A DNA stretch of 64,000 nucleotides from contig OX637794.1 of assembly GCA_951802425.1 (NCBI GenBank), forward strand, positions 1,674,001 through 1,738,000, read 5' to 3'. The translations under genes and the position numbers were made by a program. Below the pieces are notes generated by a model. It saw nothing but the letters and a program-made list of their open reading frames with translations, had not been told where the DNA came from and made no database searches. Of the stretch, positions 37,485 to 48,891 are shown in pieces (positions within the stretch are counted from its first letter, which is position 1; each line of letters starts with the position of its first letter). The stretch comes from Clavaria fumosa. Taxonomy: Eukaryota; Basidiomycota; Agaricomycetes; Agaricales; Clavariaceae.

Positions 37485-38763
37485 ATGGAAAATCTCTTAT
37501 TAGACGGTAGCGTCTTGGAGGGTGGTGGCCAACTGTTGCGCAACGCGATAGCATTCTCGACCCTTCTCTCCAAGCCCATCACTATCCAAAATGTGCGCAG
37601 CGGCAGAGTTCCTCCAGGTCTTAGGAACCAGCATGCCGCAGGTCCGTATCAAGATACGTCTACACGATGCATGCGTCCCCTTTATACGACAATGATTCAG
37701 GCATTAACCTCACCGCCCAAATTTGTGGCGCCACGTTGAAGGGCGCAAAAACAGGCTCTTCAACCGTTGAATATAACCCTGGATCTGTCCAGGTGCCAGG
37801 CAATTATGTCGCGGACCCGGGAACAGCAGGCTCCACTACCCTATTGCTTCAAATCTCGTTACCATGCCTGTTATTCTCTGCCTCACCACAACCACCCATT
37901 CCCTCCACGCGGCCCTCGTCTCTTACACTGAAAGGCGGTACGAACGCACTGCAAGCGCCCCAAATCGACTACTGCGAGCACGTCCTCTTGCCGTTCCTCC
38001 GGCGGCACTTTGGGCTCCACATTGGGCTCCAGCTCGAGCGGCGCGGCTACTATCCCCGCGGCGGCGGGTGCGTTGTCTGCTCCGTCCCTGCCATTGACGG
38101 CCTGCTCCCAGCGGTGACACTCGTCGAACGCGGCGAGCTGCGTGCGGTGCGGGGCACGATCCACGTCGGGGGGCTCCCGGACGTCATCGCGTTCCGGATG
38201 CTGCAGGGCGCGCGGGACCGCCTGGTGGCGGGCGGCATAGACCGCCGCGTCATCTCCATCGACGCGCGGCGGGAGCCGGACGCGTTCGTCGTGGGCCATG
38301 GCGGCAGCGCTATGCTCTGGGCAGAGACGTCCGAAGGGTGCGTTTTCGGAGGCAGCGCAGTAAGCTCCAGAAGCGTGAAACCAGAGAATGTGGGCAATGC
38401 TGCTGCGGAGGCGTTGCTGAAGGGGCTCGAGGAGGGAGGTTGCGTGGACGAGTACCTGCAGGACCAGATGATTGTGTTTCTCGCACTTGCCAAAGGCAAG
38501 TCGACAGTGCTGACGGGGCCTCTGACGTTGCATACCAGGTGGGGAGAGCTGTTCCAGTCATTTATTGCGTCTGTTCTCTAGTCTAATTTACGCGCAGGAC
38601 CGCTATTTGGGTAGCGGAGCAGTTAACCGACGCCAAATTCACGACAACTGAAGATTCAGCTGGTCGTGTCCTTATAACTTGCGAAGGGATCGGGTACTCC
38701 CCGCCTATTTCTGAGAGTAGCAAGTCCCCAGCGCTGGCGACGCAGGATGGTCCCAATAGATAA
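37485..38763 (+). CDS. RTCA: RNA 3'-terminal phosphate cyclase
   Basis: Exons 37485 to about 37650, about 37701-38538 and 38598-38763. Family blocks in order: DGSVLEGGGQLLRNA, RVPPGLRNQHAAGINLTAQ (intron-spanning), GTAGSTTLLLQ, YYPRGGG, a GHGGSAMLWAETSEGCVFGGSA block, EYLQDQMIVFLALAKGKS and PLTLHTR. The last exon adds TAIWVAEQLTDAKF and ITCEGIGYSPP. The histidine in LHT is the usual adenylated residue. The enzyme converts RNA 3'-phosphate ends to 2',3'-cyclic phosphate with ATP. Without removing intron 38539-38597 the frame would stop at 38581, truncating the protein right after the histidine. It ends 84 bp from the stop of the convergent CDC50 gene. Confidence 0.92.
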
Positions 38764-38847
38764 TAGAAAACTGGGAATACAGCGGAATACATATGGCTAA
38801 TGTCCCAATACAGATAGGCGGCACACGACAGGAGGACACATCTACGC

Positions 38848-40332
38848 CTAGCGGTTCCAAGACAGTAGGGACATGTCACCCAATTTCCTGAAAGACTCAA
38901 ATATTAAGGAAGACCTTCGATATGAGAGCAATTCCGCGTACCTTGGCTTGATCATATGTCGTATTGTACCAATCACAGCGAGGAGCACGAAGACGCATGC
39001 GGCGGCTACATAAGCCCATCCAAGGAATGGGTTCTTACCACCAATCCAAGAAACAGTTGAGATGACGATAGATTTGGTACCCTTATACGGTCGCACAGGG
39101 AAATCTGCCAAACCATCATTCAAGGTCGGCCGACAACACCAAATTCAAAATCGTACTGAGGTTGACAACAAGTTGATAAGTCCCTTTGACAAGCTGATCT
39201 TTATCGTTCCTGCCGTAGAGCTTGGTAAAGGTAGGCAGGCCAGCTGTCCTCATCCAGTTCTGGAAGTGTTCATCAGCCTTGAGGTTGGGCGGAGGGAGGT
39301 CTTCCGTGTAGCCATCAGGGAAACGAAGTGCCCAATTTGGCGGTGGAACGATATCAGAAAGGTTGTATCCAGGTTTTTCGGCGTACTTCTTCGCTTCGCC
39401 AGGCCACGCTATGCCTTTGTCGGCGAAATTGTATGATTGGGGACCGTCGTTTGATGGGTTGAGCAATGTGAGGCTTGAGAAAGTATCTGCGTTGACGAAG
39501 GTATCGTCAGTATATGCATGGACTGCGCGTAACGCTCTGCTGACCGTTAAAGATGGAATTAGCTATAAGCCCACACGGGTATATGGCCTTCCCATCGCGT
39601 GTGGCAAGCGGTTTGCAATCGCTCTTCTCCAGGCTTGTGGTACTAACAAATTTCCCCTGGAGTTGCGGGGCGCTGAAGCTCTTGACATATCTACGATGAT
39701 TCTGGAAGAAGTTGGTGAGCTTGTAGTAGAGGAGCACAGGTGGCTCGAATCCAGCAGGAATCTGAAATTGCAAGATGCAGCGTTGCTTCTGGGATACGTC
39801 TGGATTGGATGGATCATCGATGAACGCATACTTGGGGACAGTCGGTTTGGCGGAAGCATCTTTGGAGCGCAAGCTATACGAGAATTGAGGGATATCATTA
39901 AACGTGGGATTTTGCGGATCAGCTGAGGGCGTTAACGTGTCGCAATCCGTGTAGTCCAGTGTCATCTCGGAGACCTGGGGTTTGAAGTCAGGACTCTGAG
40001 TTCAGGGAAAGACTGTCCACGAACCAGGTTGCTACCCCATATGAGAAGCCCACCTATTGGCGCGAACAAGATGCCAATGATAAAAAGGGTTGGAAGAACC
40101 GTCTTGGGTGTTAAGATAGGCTGCCATGCTTTCAACCTTTGCTGCTTGAAAGCAGTATCTGCATGGTAAATAATCGTTTAGGATGCTGCGGAACAATTGT
40201 GAATGAATGAAGGATTGACGCACTTGCGGGACGTCTCCATGCGCCCTTTTGGTTTTTCGAGGCTGCATCATCGTTGCTCACGCCGCTGCCGCTGCTGTCG
40301 TCGTGCTTCTGCTTGGTGTTGAACAGAGCCAT
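38848..40332 (-). CDS. CDC50: CDC50/LEM3-family subunit of phospholipid flippase
   Basis: Six exons. [15 protein letters not shown] at 40332 is followed by [17 protein letters not shown] and the first membrane span ([20 protein letters not shown]). The lumenal domain has [30 protein letters not shown], the paired cysteines in SDCKP and [13 protein letters not shown], and KGIAWPGE. The second span is in [21 protein letters not shown], and the end is [15 protein letters not shown]. These are the hallmarks of Cdc50/Lem3 proteins, which pair with P4-ATPases to move phospholipids to the cytosolic leaflet and allow their exit from the ER. Length is about 395 residues, normal for the family. Confidence 0.95.
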
Positions 40333-40495
40333 CAGTGTTCAGTGGTGCTGGCAAAGCAGGACGGGACTGAAGCGGAATGATATGCGCGTGAGAAAGTACG
40401 GCGGTATCAAATCCGCTTATGTAATGATTTATAAGTGTGCTCTAGGGTTAGGGTTCCGACAGAGCTTTTGCTCGCTGTGCCCGACAACGACAACG
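40333..40495. promoter_or_regulatory. Compact divergent promoter with telomere-like repeat
   Basis: Only 163 bp separate the CDC50 and MCMBP start codons. TAGGGTTAGGGTT lies at 40443-40455, about 40 bp upstream of the MCMBP ATG. This is two units of the fungal telomere repeat and resembles telo-box/Tbf1-type sites. Confidence 0.5.
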
Positions 40496-42496
40496 ATGGT
40501 ATCGCAGCTGCTGGTCGACACACTCGCAGATCCAACGCGTGCTTTGATTGAGTTGTATGATCTTCAGCTCCCGATTGACGACTTTCCAAAGTCAGTGTCG
40601 GATCACTTTTCAAATGTCTTCGTGACGCCTCACGCGTTCAACGAGGTACGCGGCTCTGCCGCCCTTCGGCTGGCGACTGAAAGCCTTTGCCTCATCAGAT
40701 TCCCGTCCTCGACGTGCAGAACCCACCAGAATGTCGTCCAGACCGCGCTCTCGTCCGGTTTCGTGCCATGATACAAGATACGTCTCCTAGCCCGGAACTT
40801 TACGTTGCGATTCGGGGAGCGCGCCCTGGGGGCTGGGGTCTGCCGAACGACGTACAAGACGATGCTAGCATTCGTTTAGCTAGTTTGAGAGACTGTATGG
40901 TTGTGTGGGCCGTCAACGTGCCCGGGGAGACGGACTGGTGCTCGAAAGAGCTGAACGGAGGTAACAATGGTTGGTTTCCCGTGTTTGTTACCCTCAAAAT
41001 ATGACATTCTTACGCACGCGTAGGTGAATCTAATCGTGTACATCATGCTTTGCAACCCCATAAATTTCCTCTGCCTGCTGCGCCTCATATTGGAGTGCAA
41101 GTCAAAGTAAGCATCATATCTCTGGTGTACAATTGTCTGATGCTTGTCAGATATATGACACCAATTCCGCGGAGCTTCTCAAGATTACAGACGTTGTTAC
41201 GTTTGTTGGCTTTCTCACTTCCGAGCCGTTCGTTCCCCGTTTTTCAGCGCGCCTTAACTTGCGTTCTTAGCTACTAAAAGGCTGCATTCAGAGACCTCAG
41301 GTTCGATCGAAGTGCCCACTCTGCACGTCCTGTTTTCTCGACCTTTACCTCCAACTCTTGTACCACGCTCCTACCCAATGCGATACGATGATGTGCTACG
41401 ATTCAGAGAGGAACTAGTAGATTGGGTTGCTAATGAAGCACTGGCGGGGGATCGAGATGCTGCCGAGTGGGTTCTGCTGACGAGCATAGCGAGAGTGTAC
41501 GCGATGTCCTCCTGCTAATTTAGGTCTGATCCCCAATTATCTAGGCAATCGAGAACACCACCAATCCTCCCACCATCGCTGACGATATGTCAGTTCCCAT
41601 CCTCCACATCTCCTGAACCGACTCGCCCAACATTGATACACGTCCTCTCCCTCATCCTCCCGCTCGCGTCATTTATCCCTATGACACTCCCTCTCCTGAA
41701 TGATCATCCCTTTGCTCCTGAAAGCAAGGACGAGAACCTCCACTCCGGGATTCTTCAGGTCCCCGTTGGTTCACGCGTTATCATCACAGAGAGCGGCGTA
41801 CGAGAAGGGACTGTCGGGGAGAAAGGTGCGTCTTAGAGGATCTCTATCTCGCGAGTGCCGCGGAATCGACCCGAGGCCGAAGGCGTCCTCAATCTCCGCG
41901 CAACGCAGGGGATGATCAATGCGCAGACGTTGGCATACAAGTTCCCATACAGCGAGTTCACATTTGGAACGGACGTAAGCTTCATCATTTTGAGCGAAGG
42001 CAAGAAGAGTGCTCTGTTTCGGGTGCGACTTGTCTCGCATTGCTGTTTGCTCAAGTAGAGGGCTGACTGTTCTCACGTTGCAGACGAGCATAACAGTTCC
42101 TTTGCGCGCGAAGGATGACAGCAAGTCAGTCTTGTACCGCAAGGCAGAAGAGTTGAATATCCCTGCACCAGAGACACTGGAGAAATGGCGGGCGTTGATA
42201 GGTGGGGCACTGGTCGGTGCCGGAAGTATCATCATAAGCGAAGAGACATCTAAAGTTGGCCATTTCCATCGTTCTCATTGATGCTACTGCGAACACTCAG
42301 TTGCTAGTACATCCAAGAAGACTTCGTCAACGAGCGTCAGCAGTCTAAGGAAATCACCTCGGAAGATCTGTCGCTGAGGATGAGTCTAGCAAAGTTGATG
42401 ACGCTCTCGATGCACGGTACGGAAGTGACAGGTGATGTCTGGGAGCGAGTGAAAACGCTAGATAGGAGAAGAAAGGCCAGATTGTCTACTGTGTAG
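40496..42496 (+). CDS. MCMBP: Mini-chromosome maintenance complex-binding protein
   Basis: About nine exons. MVSQLLVDTLADPTRAL opens the protein, with PECRPDRALVRFRAMIQDT and VNVPGETDWC following. Then come ITDVVTFVGFLTSEP, EVPTLHVLF, ARVQSRTPPILPPSL, PFAPESKDENLHSGILQ, LNLRATQGMINAQTLAY, SFIILSEGKKSALF and the C-terminus YIQEDFVNERQQ with RMSLAKLMTLSMHG. These match MCMBP/ETG1 along its length. The protein binds MCM2-7, handles their assembly and helps unload them from chromatin late in S phase. The joint after TSEP is the least certain: I prefer donor GTTCGT with acceptor AAAAG before GCTGCATTC, which reads SEP-LHSETSGSIEVPTL. Confidence 0.88.
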
Positions 42497-42789
42497 GGTT
42501 CGCCTTTGGGGTTATCGTAGTAATTTGCACGTCCAAACATTTGAAGATTTCGCCAGGCTTGCTAGATTGACCAGATTCAGTCATAGGAGCTCCCCGCACA
42601 AAGGCGATGTAAATGTGCTTTGAAGTCAACGGTATCGAGGACAAGTGTAACAGGCGAAATCTACTGATAAGGTAAATTATACCTTCATGATTAGAAATTT
42701 GAGTCCAGAGGGCCAGGTAATGTGATGATTATTCTTCGGTGCGACCCAGAAATATTGCAAGGCAAATACCCCGTTGACAGAAGGACGCA
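42497..42789. other. Convergent 3' region, MCMBP / RCO1
   Basis: Two stop codons face each other across 293 bp. No gene or clear element is seen. Confidence 0.5.
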
Positions 42790-45700
42790 CTACGCAGGGC
42801 TCACTGGACCACTGCCGCCGACAAGCGCTGACGAGGCAGACAAGGGGGGAGTTGAGCCGGCCATGGTACTCGTCAAGTTTCTTCGTCTTGCACCAGGTCG
42901 AGGGGTGGCGTGACGAGGGCTCGATGCTGAGGTCAATGGAGATACTCTCGATATGACAATGTCACTAAGGCGAGGGAGGCGGATCTTAAGAGATGGAATC
43001 GCTGATTTAGTGGGCGAGGAATGTGCAACTGGATGAACGGGAGGCCTTGATGTGCATGGAGGTGGCGTTGGGGAAACATAAGGGCGCCTTGGGGGAATGA
43101 CCCGGCGACGTGGCCTGGTCGCCCGTTCTTCTTTCTCACCCACCGCCTTCTTCCTCTTGGGTTTTTCCACTTCTTCCGCCCTTTCCGCGCTCTCCGTCAT
43201 TTCCGGCTGTCCTTCAGCAGGTTTCTCGACTCTCTCGAGCGTTTCCATAGGGGATTCTTCAGATTCCGGTTGCTTTCGTTTCCGGCCCCTTCGCACGTGG
43301 CTCTCCTCAAGCCGGCGTACGTTTTTGCGCCTAACTCTTTGTCGCGAAGCAGTAGGTGCAGGCTGACGTCAGTTCATCGTTAGCTGTCCGGACATTCGGA
43401 GAACAGATATAGTAAGGCACACCTCTGCAGAAGTTGATGTAATGGCTGCGGGAGCGGCCTGAGTGTCTGGAAGGCAGGGCCAATCAAGCGGAGATGACGC
43501 TGAACCAGCATCATGTTCGACCTGTTTCGAGACTTGAGACATAGTAATGGTATCTGATGATTGCAACAACCAACTTTGATATGTGTATTTCGCTGCGTCC
43601 GCAGAACAACAGATGATACGTGGTTAGCAAGGGGCGTAGACCTCTCCGATGTCGTATCACCAGGAAGCACACTAGAGGGTGACGACTGCGTGCACAAGAG
43701 ATCAGCACAAAATCAAAAGACGAGAAGATCGCGACATAGACGTGCTCACGATAGAACTAGGATCTCCAAGACCTTTGCTGCTCCGCGACCGCATTCTGCG
43801 GGTTTCAAGCTGAGTCTGGCTCACGCTGTTGGTTTGGCTCGCGCTGTGGAGTCGTCTTCGGGTCGTCTTTGCAGGGATATTGCTGCCTCGCGTACGTCCT
43901 TGACGTCCCAAGTTAAGCTGCAAAGCGGACTGAGTCGGTGACAGTGAACCATTTATTAGCAAGGGATAAACTTTATGCCGGATCTGCTCAATCATAGCAT
44001 CGGGGATCGCATCAGGCCACTCAGGTTGGACCGTCTCGACGTCAGATTGAACGGCGGACGTGATCACTGGCTGTTGGGCCTGAACTACGGCGGACTTGGG
44101 ATCAAAGGGTGCGTCGGCGGATGGATCCGGAGATACCTATGTCGACACATTGGTAAGTCAAAGCTCTAGCACAAATCAACGCAACTAACGCTGGCATGAG
44201 CAGGCCCTTTCGCTGATCCTGATGGAACACAAGGTGTCTCATCCGCCTCAAGCGAGCTCAAGGAGGTGAGGGGGGATGACACATTTGTAGATACCCCTCT
44301 CGAACTAGGGGAATGGTCATTGCGAGCCTGGTCGCTGTGCAATGCAAAGGCGTACCTTCCATTGGCACTGGTTGTAAGGCTTATTTTTTTCCAGAAGTCC
44401 AGCAGAATCACTCGTTCAGGTATTCTATAACGGCGACTGTTGATCAACACTTCGTACGCAGGTTCTTTGAGAGGCTGCTGGTAAGGGGCCTCGTCGTGTA
44501 TAACCTCGATATTGCCGTTGTTGAATTGGCCAGGCTTTGTGATATCTATAGGAGTTGCGTTCTGCTTCGGTATACGAGGTTTAGGGCGCTGAACAGATGC
44601 GTTACTGATTATTGGATGGATGTAGCAGAGTAGCTCCCACCAGTAGCTTATCTGCGTGATTGGGGCACATCCACTTCTTGCCTTCTGGAGGCATAGTCGG
44701 CAATGGAGGATCAACACAGTCCTGATGCCAGTGAAGGCCGCAATAGTCGCAGGATATGATGTTTTTCCAAGCCTCCGATGATGTTGATGTTGATCTGGTT
44801 GTGGCAATGCCGCCCGGTAATGCAGACTCGCCACACCGGAAACAGAGCACCGCCGCTCCGTTTCTGTCTTTGAGCCGATATGAATCGCGGTCCTCAAGTT
44901 GCCCATGCCGACTTGTAGTCGCTATAAGATCGGCTCGCGGACATGGAAGGCAAAACTTACTTGAGGCGTGGTTGCTTGATTTCCGAAGTGTCCACGTAGT
45001 TTCCTCTCGGCCCAGTAGACACTAATCGACTGTTGAGAATGACCAGAACGTCACAGCAAGTGGGACTGCTCACCATCTTTGAAAAAATTCCTGATATCAT
45101 CAGGAAGCTGGAATTCCGAAGGAATAGTCGTCTGCAGCTTATCTAACAGGGGGGACATTAGCGAGGGTGCAGGTTTTCTCCCTGGTTTCTGCGATGTAAT
45201 GAGCAAATGCACCACGACGCGGTAAGCGACCGACCTTGCGCATTGTGCATTTTGGGCAAAACCATCGCGTTTCAGCATCTGGAAGGTCGTCCGCCTCCAT
45301 CGGCGGATCGAGACACCAGAAATGAAATGCTCTAGGGCATCCATCACAGTAAACCAATGCGCCTGAAGAGCGACATGCAGAACAGTAATCCTCATTAAGC
45401 TGGGAGAAAAAGGAAAAGAAGAATCAAAGATCTAATGTGATAGCACTTCAGTGAGATGAAAACTTACGAGGCTGGGAGCAGACTCAATATAAACGAAAGG
45501 GACCGCCAAAGGCTCCTCCTTCACACGAGTAACAGCGCGTTCGGACTCCCTGCTTTTGCCCTTGTCCTTGCGTGTTGCGATGGAGGTGCCGTTAGCGGTC
45601 GGCGGGTTCATGTCTTGCGCGTTGGGCAAGGGCTGAGAACTGACCGCTGTCGAAGACCCCTGGGAGTTGATTGGGGCGGCCGCTGAGTCGAGGATTTCGG

Positions 45701-46249
45701 CTGATGGTCTGCCAGATTTCGTGGCCAGGTCTGTTAGGGGTGTCAGGTCAGCCGTGCGGGGTGCGCCGCTCAGATTACGAGCAGACGCGCGCTGTGCTCG
45801 GTTGCTGGACGCCCTGACGATGAGAGCACATGGAGATACGCAGTGTCGAGACGAATACAAGGGTTCCCGCAACCGGAAACGAAGGGGAAAAGGAAGCGAA
45901 AAAAGACAAAGGAAGGAGTACGCATGCTTCAGTGAGGGCCCAGCGCTCAGAATGAGAAAGAACTCAACGATTTGTCCCGTCGGGCCCGTTTTCGCCCAGA
46001 GGTATCGTCTATGATTCCTCCGCCCAGAGAGCTGAAAGCCAACGCAGAGTAGGTAGATCCGGGGTCAGATGGAGGTAGATAGGTAAAGGCGGCAAACGGT
46101 TTTCTAGGGTCGCGCTTGGGTGCAGAGTGCTGCAGAGATGCCAGAGGAGGCGGTCCAGGTAGGATTTCGGTTGCGAAGGTCGAATCGCCCTCCAGATGGG
46201 GTGGTTGCACGGCTTGGACTCCTGAGAGCAAGTAGGCTGGAACGACCAT
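42790..46249 (-). CDS. RCO1: PHD-finger protein, Rco1-like Rpd3S subunit
   Basis: The start is MVVPAYLLSGVQAVQPP at 46249; the stop is at 42790, with about ten exons. The first PHD finger reads EDYCSACRSSGALVYCDGCP, FHFWCLDPP, FCPKC. A spacer (FQLPDDIRNFFKDG, SEIKQPRL-NRHGQLEDRD) follows, then the second zinc finger with CFRCGESALP, ISCDYCGLHWHQDCVDPPL and WMCPNH. Next is the stretch IPKQNATPIDITKPGQFNNG and VLINSRRYRIPERVILLDFW. Order and motifs match Rco1/Cph1, the subunit that anchors the Rpd3S histone deacetylase to methylated, transcribed chromatin and suppresses cryptic transcription. The C-terminal third is basic and Ser/Pro-rich (RRGRKRKQPESEESP) and poorly conserved; exon joints there are approximate. 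Confidence 0.88.
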
Positions 46250-47665
46250 ACCAGCGATATTCCGTGAAGGGGCAGAAAAAAACCGCCTTACAATGCAGGT
46301 CAACGCCAACTGCAATGTGAGAATGCGGGCGGGAACAAAAGTCTCAATGGACCGCAGAGTGCCAGACTGGTCGTGGCAAGGCGGTGACGGGAAAAACAAC
46401 TCGGCTATACGAACTACGTATGACAACGTTCAAATTGCACTCGAACTCCTTAACATCCTCGACCAACTCGAAAAGTCAACAGCTAGCGGCATATTCCCCT
46501 AAAATATAACCACGGGTCACCAGTAGTTATACTTGCAGCCAAGGGCTTGCGTGGCCTCGGAGTTCCAGTCTATGGGATGATGGGATAAATATTGTTGCGA
46601 GGATAGGCACACTCACAATAAGCACGATCTAGAAAAACCAAAGGTAGATCAAGCGTAAAGGATCTGAATCCACAACATTCCAGAAAAATTATACCATGGA
46701 CAAAACATTAGAACGAAGCCAGATAGGAAAAAATCCCTGCTGAGGTGACTCGAATCAGCCATGAGCTGGCGAGGATTCTTGCTGAAATGCCTCGAATTAG
46801 TCCTGAGGCCGCAGCATCGTATCGGAGAATCGACAGCCATCATTTGAATAACAGGTGTGGATGGACTGGGTCAGCTCAATCAGCAGATCAAGTTACGTGA
46901 AGCTCACGATGGGGGTTGAATACGTTTGCAAGGGCTGGTGCGACGCACGGTCATTCTCTAAGTTCTGCAGCACCCGGTCGTGCTAAATAAGAGATATTGC
47001 AGTGGCATGCAGCAGAAGTGGACTGATTGCACAAAGCATAAGCATGGACGATGGAAGAATAGCGAAGATGTTACCAGACGTCTAGAGTATGCTGCTATAC
47101 CGGACATCTTGGATAACAGGAGTCACTGACAAAAATTGCAGGTTCACTGCTGCCTCAGAAGCGTCGCTTAGTATCTGGTACCCCATCATCTAGTCCGCAG
47201 AGACGGCAATTTAGAACATCACGTAGATAAGCAAGGGCAAAGCCGAGAACAATGAGGCGACGACAATCGTGGTCTTCCCTTGTCAGATTGATTGCACTGT
47301 TGCCGTCAAGTGTCAAGCCTCCGGAAATAGAATAACTGGTTCCAAGTGAGTTTCCCGAGACTTGAGCCTCTTATGAAGATGAAGAGACCAGAGATTGACA
47401 GAGCATCCACAGCGAAGCAATTCCGCCCACCCCGCGAACAAGTTACGAGTTGTTGGCCGTTCGAGTCGTGTCAACCAAAGAGACGATGGTGAAATAATCA
47501 GCCAAGTGTAAAATGCACGAGTGCTTTTGCCCAGCTTTGTAGTAACGAGGCTCACCAAGGAGACGCTTTCAACATGGCCATGATGGATCTGGGAGGGTAA
47601 CCACCTTGCATGATCACCTGAGGCTGCGCTGACAGTCGACGACTTCCATTTTGGGGAGTACGAGC
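46250..47665. promoter_or_regulatory. 1.4 kb divergent region, RCO1 / PRP38
   Basis: This is the largest gap in the right half. No conserved frame was found. A short imperfect direct repeat of GCTGARRTGMCTCGAATYAG type occurs at about 46739-46760 and 46780-46802. Minus-strand open frame 47313-47558 has no recognisable features. Confidence 0.35.
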
Positions 47666-48653
47666 ATGGCCAATACCACCGTCCGCGGCGCGCTCGCCAT
47701 CCACGGTCAAAATCCGCAATTCCTCGTTGAGACCGTCATCCGGAACCGCATATATGATTCCAACTACTGGAAGGAACACTGTTTTGCACTCACAGCCGAG
47801 AGCCTCATCGACCGGGCTATTGAGCTGCGCGCCATTGGCGGCGTATATGCCAACCAACGCCCGACAGAGTTCCTCTGCTTGCTGCTCAAACTCTTACAAA
47901 TACAGCCAGAGAAGGAGATATTGCTAGAGTATCTGCAAGCGGATGAGTTCAAGTGTGTTTTTTCCGTTTTTGTCGCCCAGCGCATTGCAGGCTCATGATT
48001 CCCCCCATCAAGGTACCTGCGGGCCTTGTCCGTCATATATATACGCATGACGTTTCGTGCGGTCGAAGTCTACGAAATTCTCGAGCCCCTCTTAAAGGAC
48101 TACAGGAAATTGAGGTTGCGGAACATGAGTGCGTGATGTGGTGCTTGGCGCATCGCTTGCCCGTTTTCTCTCAATGCTACTTACACAAAGTCCGTCTCTA
48201 GGCGGCTACAGTTTGACGTACATGGACGAATTTGTCTACTCACTCCTCACCGAGGAGCGGGTGTGTGACATCATACTGCCCAGGATAGCGAAACGGGAGA
48301 CGCTTGAGGAGAACGGCGAGATTGGACCGAGGAAAAGCCGGCTGCTAGACGCCCTCGAGGATAGGGACGAGGAGAAGGTTCGGGGGCGGAGTGAAAGTGG
48401 GAGTCGGAGTCGGAGTGGGGGTAGGAGTAGGAGTAGGAGTAGGAGCAGGAGCAGGAGCAAGAGCAGAAGTAGTAGGAGCAGGAGCAGGAGTGGAAGTAGG
48501 AGCAAGAGTAGGAGCCAGGCGTCGTCAAGAGCTGGCTCCCGCTACGTCTCCCGTTCCCCATCGCGTTCGCGCTCACGTTCGCGCTCGCGTTCACCCTTTC
48601 GTTCTCGCAGTCGAAGCATTTCTCCAGACAGAATGGAAGCGCAGGAGGCCTGA
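47666..48653 (+). CDS. PRP38: Pre-mRNA-splicing factor 38
   Basis: Three exons: 47666 to about 47951, about 48012 to 48126, and about 48202-48653. The PRP38 domain covers TVRGALAIHGQNPQFLVETVI, RNRIYDSNYWKEHCF, AIGGVYANQRPTEFLCLLLKL, then FKYLRALSVIYIRMTF (across the first intron), KDYRKLRLRNM and SGYSLTYMDEFVYSLLTEE. After PRIAKRETLEE the tail becomes an Arg/Ser-rich domain of about 80 residues. PRP38 is part of the B complex and is needed for spliceosome activation. The RS tail is typical of animal and many fungal PRP38A proteins but absent in budding yeast. Confidence 0.95.
48388..48620 (+). repeat. RS-domain simple repeat
   Basis: Purine-rich AGGAGTAGG/AGGAGCAGG-like units encode alternating Arg-Ser, then the code switches near 48535 to CGTTCGCGCTCA-type codons for the same dipeptides. 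Antisense and shifted frames give poly-Leu and poly-Val shadows. Confidence 0.8.
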
Positions 48654-48891
48654 TTCTGAATTGGACCACGATACACAAAATTAAGGTGCGCGGCACCCGA
48701 CCTGTGTAAAGGAGCCTGGTATTTGATTGAGTGACGTGGTAGCGCTCGTTTTGCTAATGCAAGTTACAACTTGGGAACGTTGCTGCTGGAGCAGCAACGG
48801 GACTGAGACTATTAGCAGAGCATGGAGATAGGCAAGCAATAAAGAGTTCATTGCACAGGGCAAGCCATTATTAGCTCGATGCAGAGGTGCA

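Noticed and set aside
41311..41325. GGTTCGATC word like a tRNA B box
   Set aside because: It lies within the MCMBP coding region and has no A box or acceptor stem around it.
46739..46802. CTCGAAT-containing repeats considered as tRNA remnants
   Set aside because: No cloverleaf can be drawn; kept only as a weak direct repeat.
48236..48505. Antisense poly-leucine open frame
   Set aside because: It is the complement of the AGGAGTAGG repeat that codes the PRP38 RS domain.
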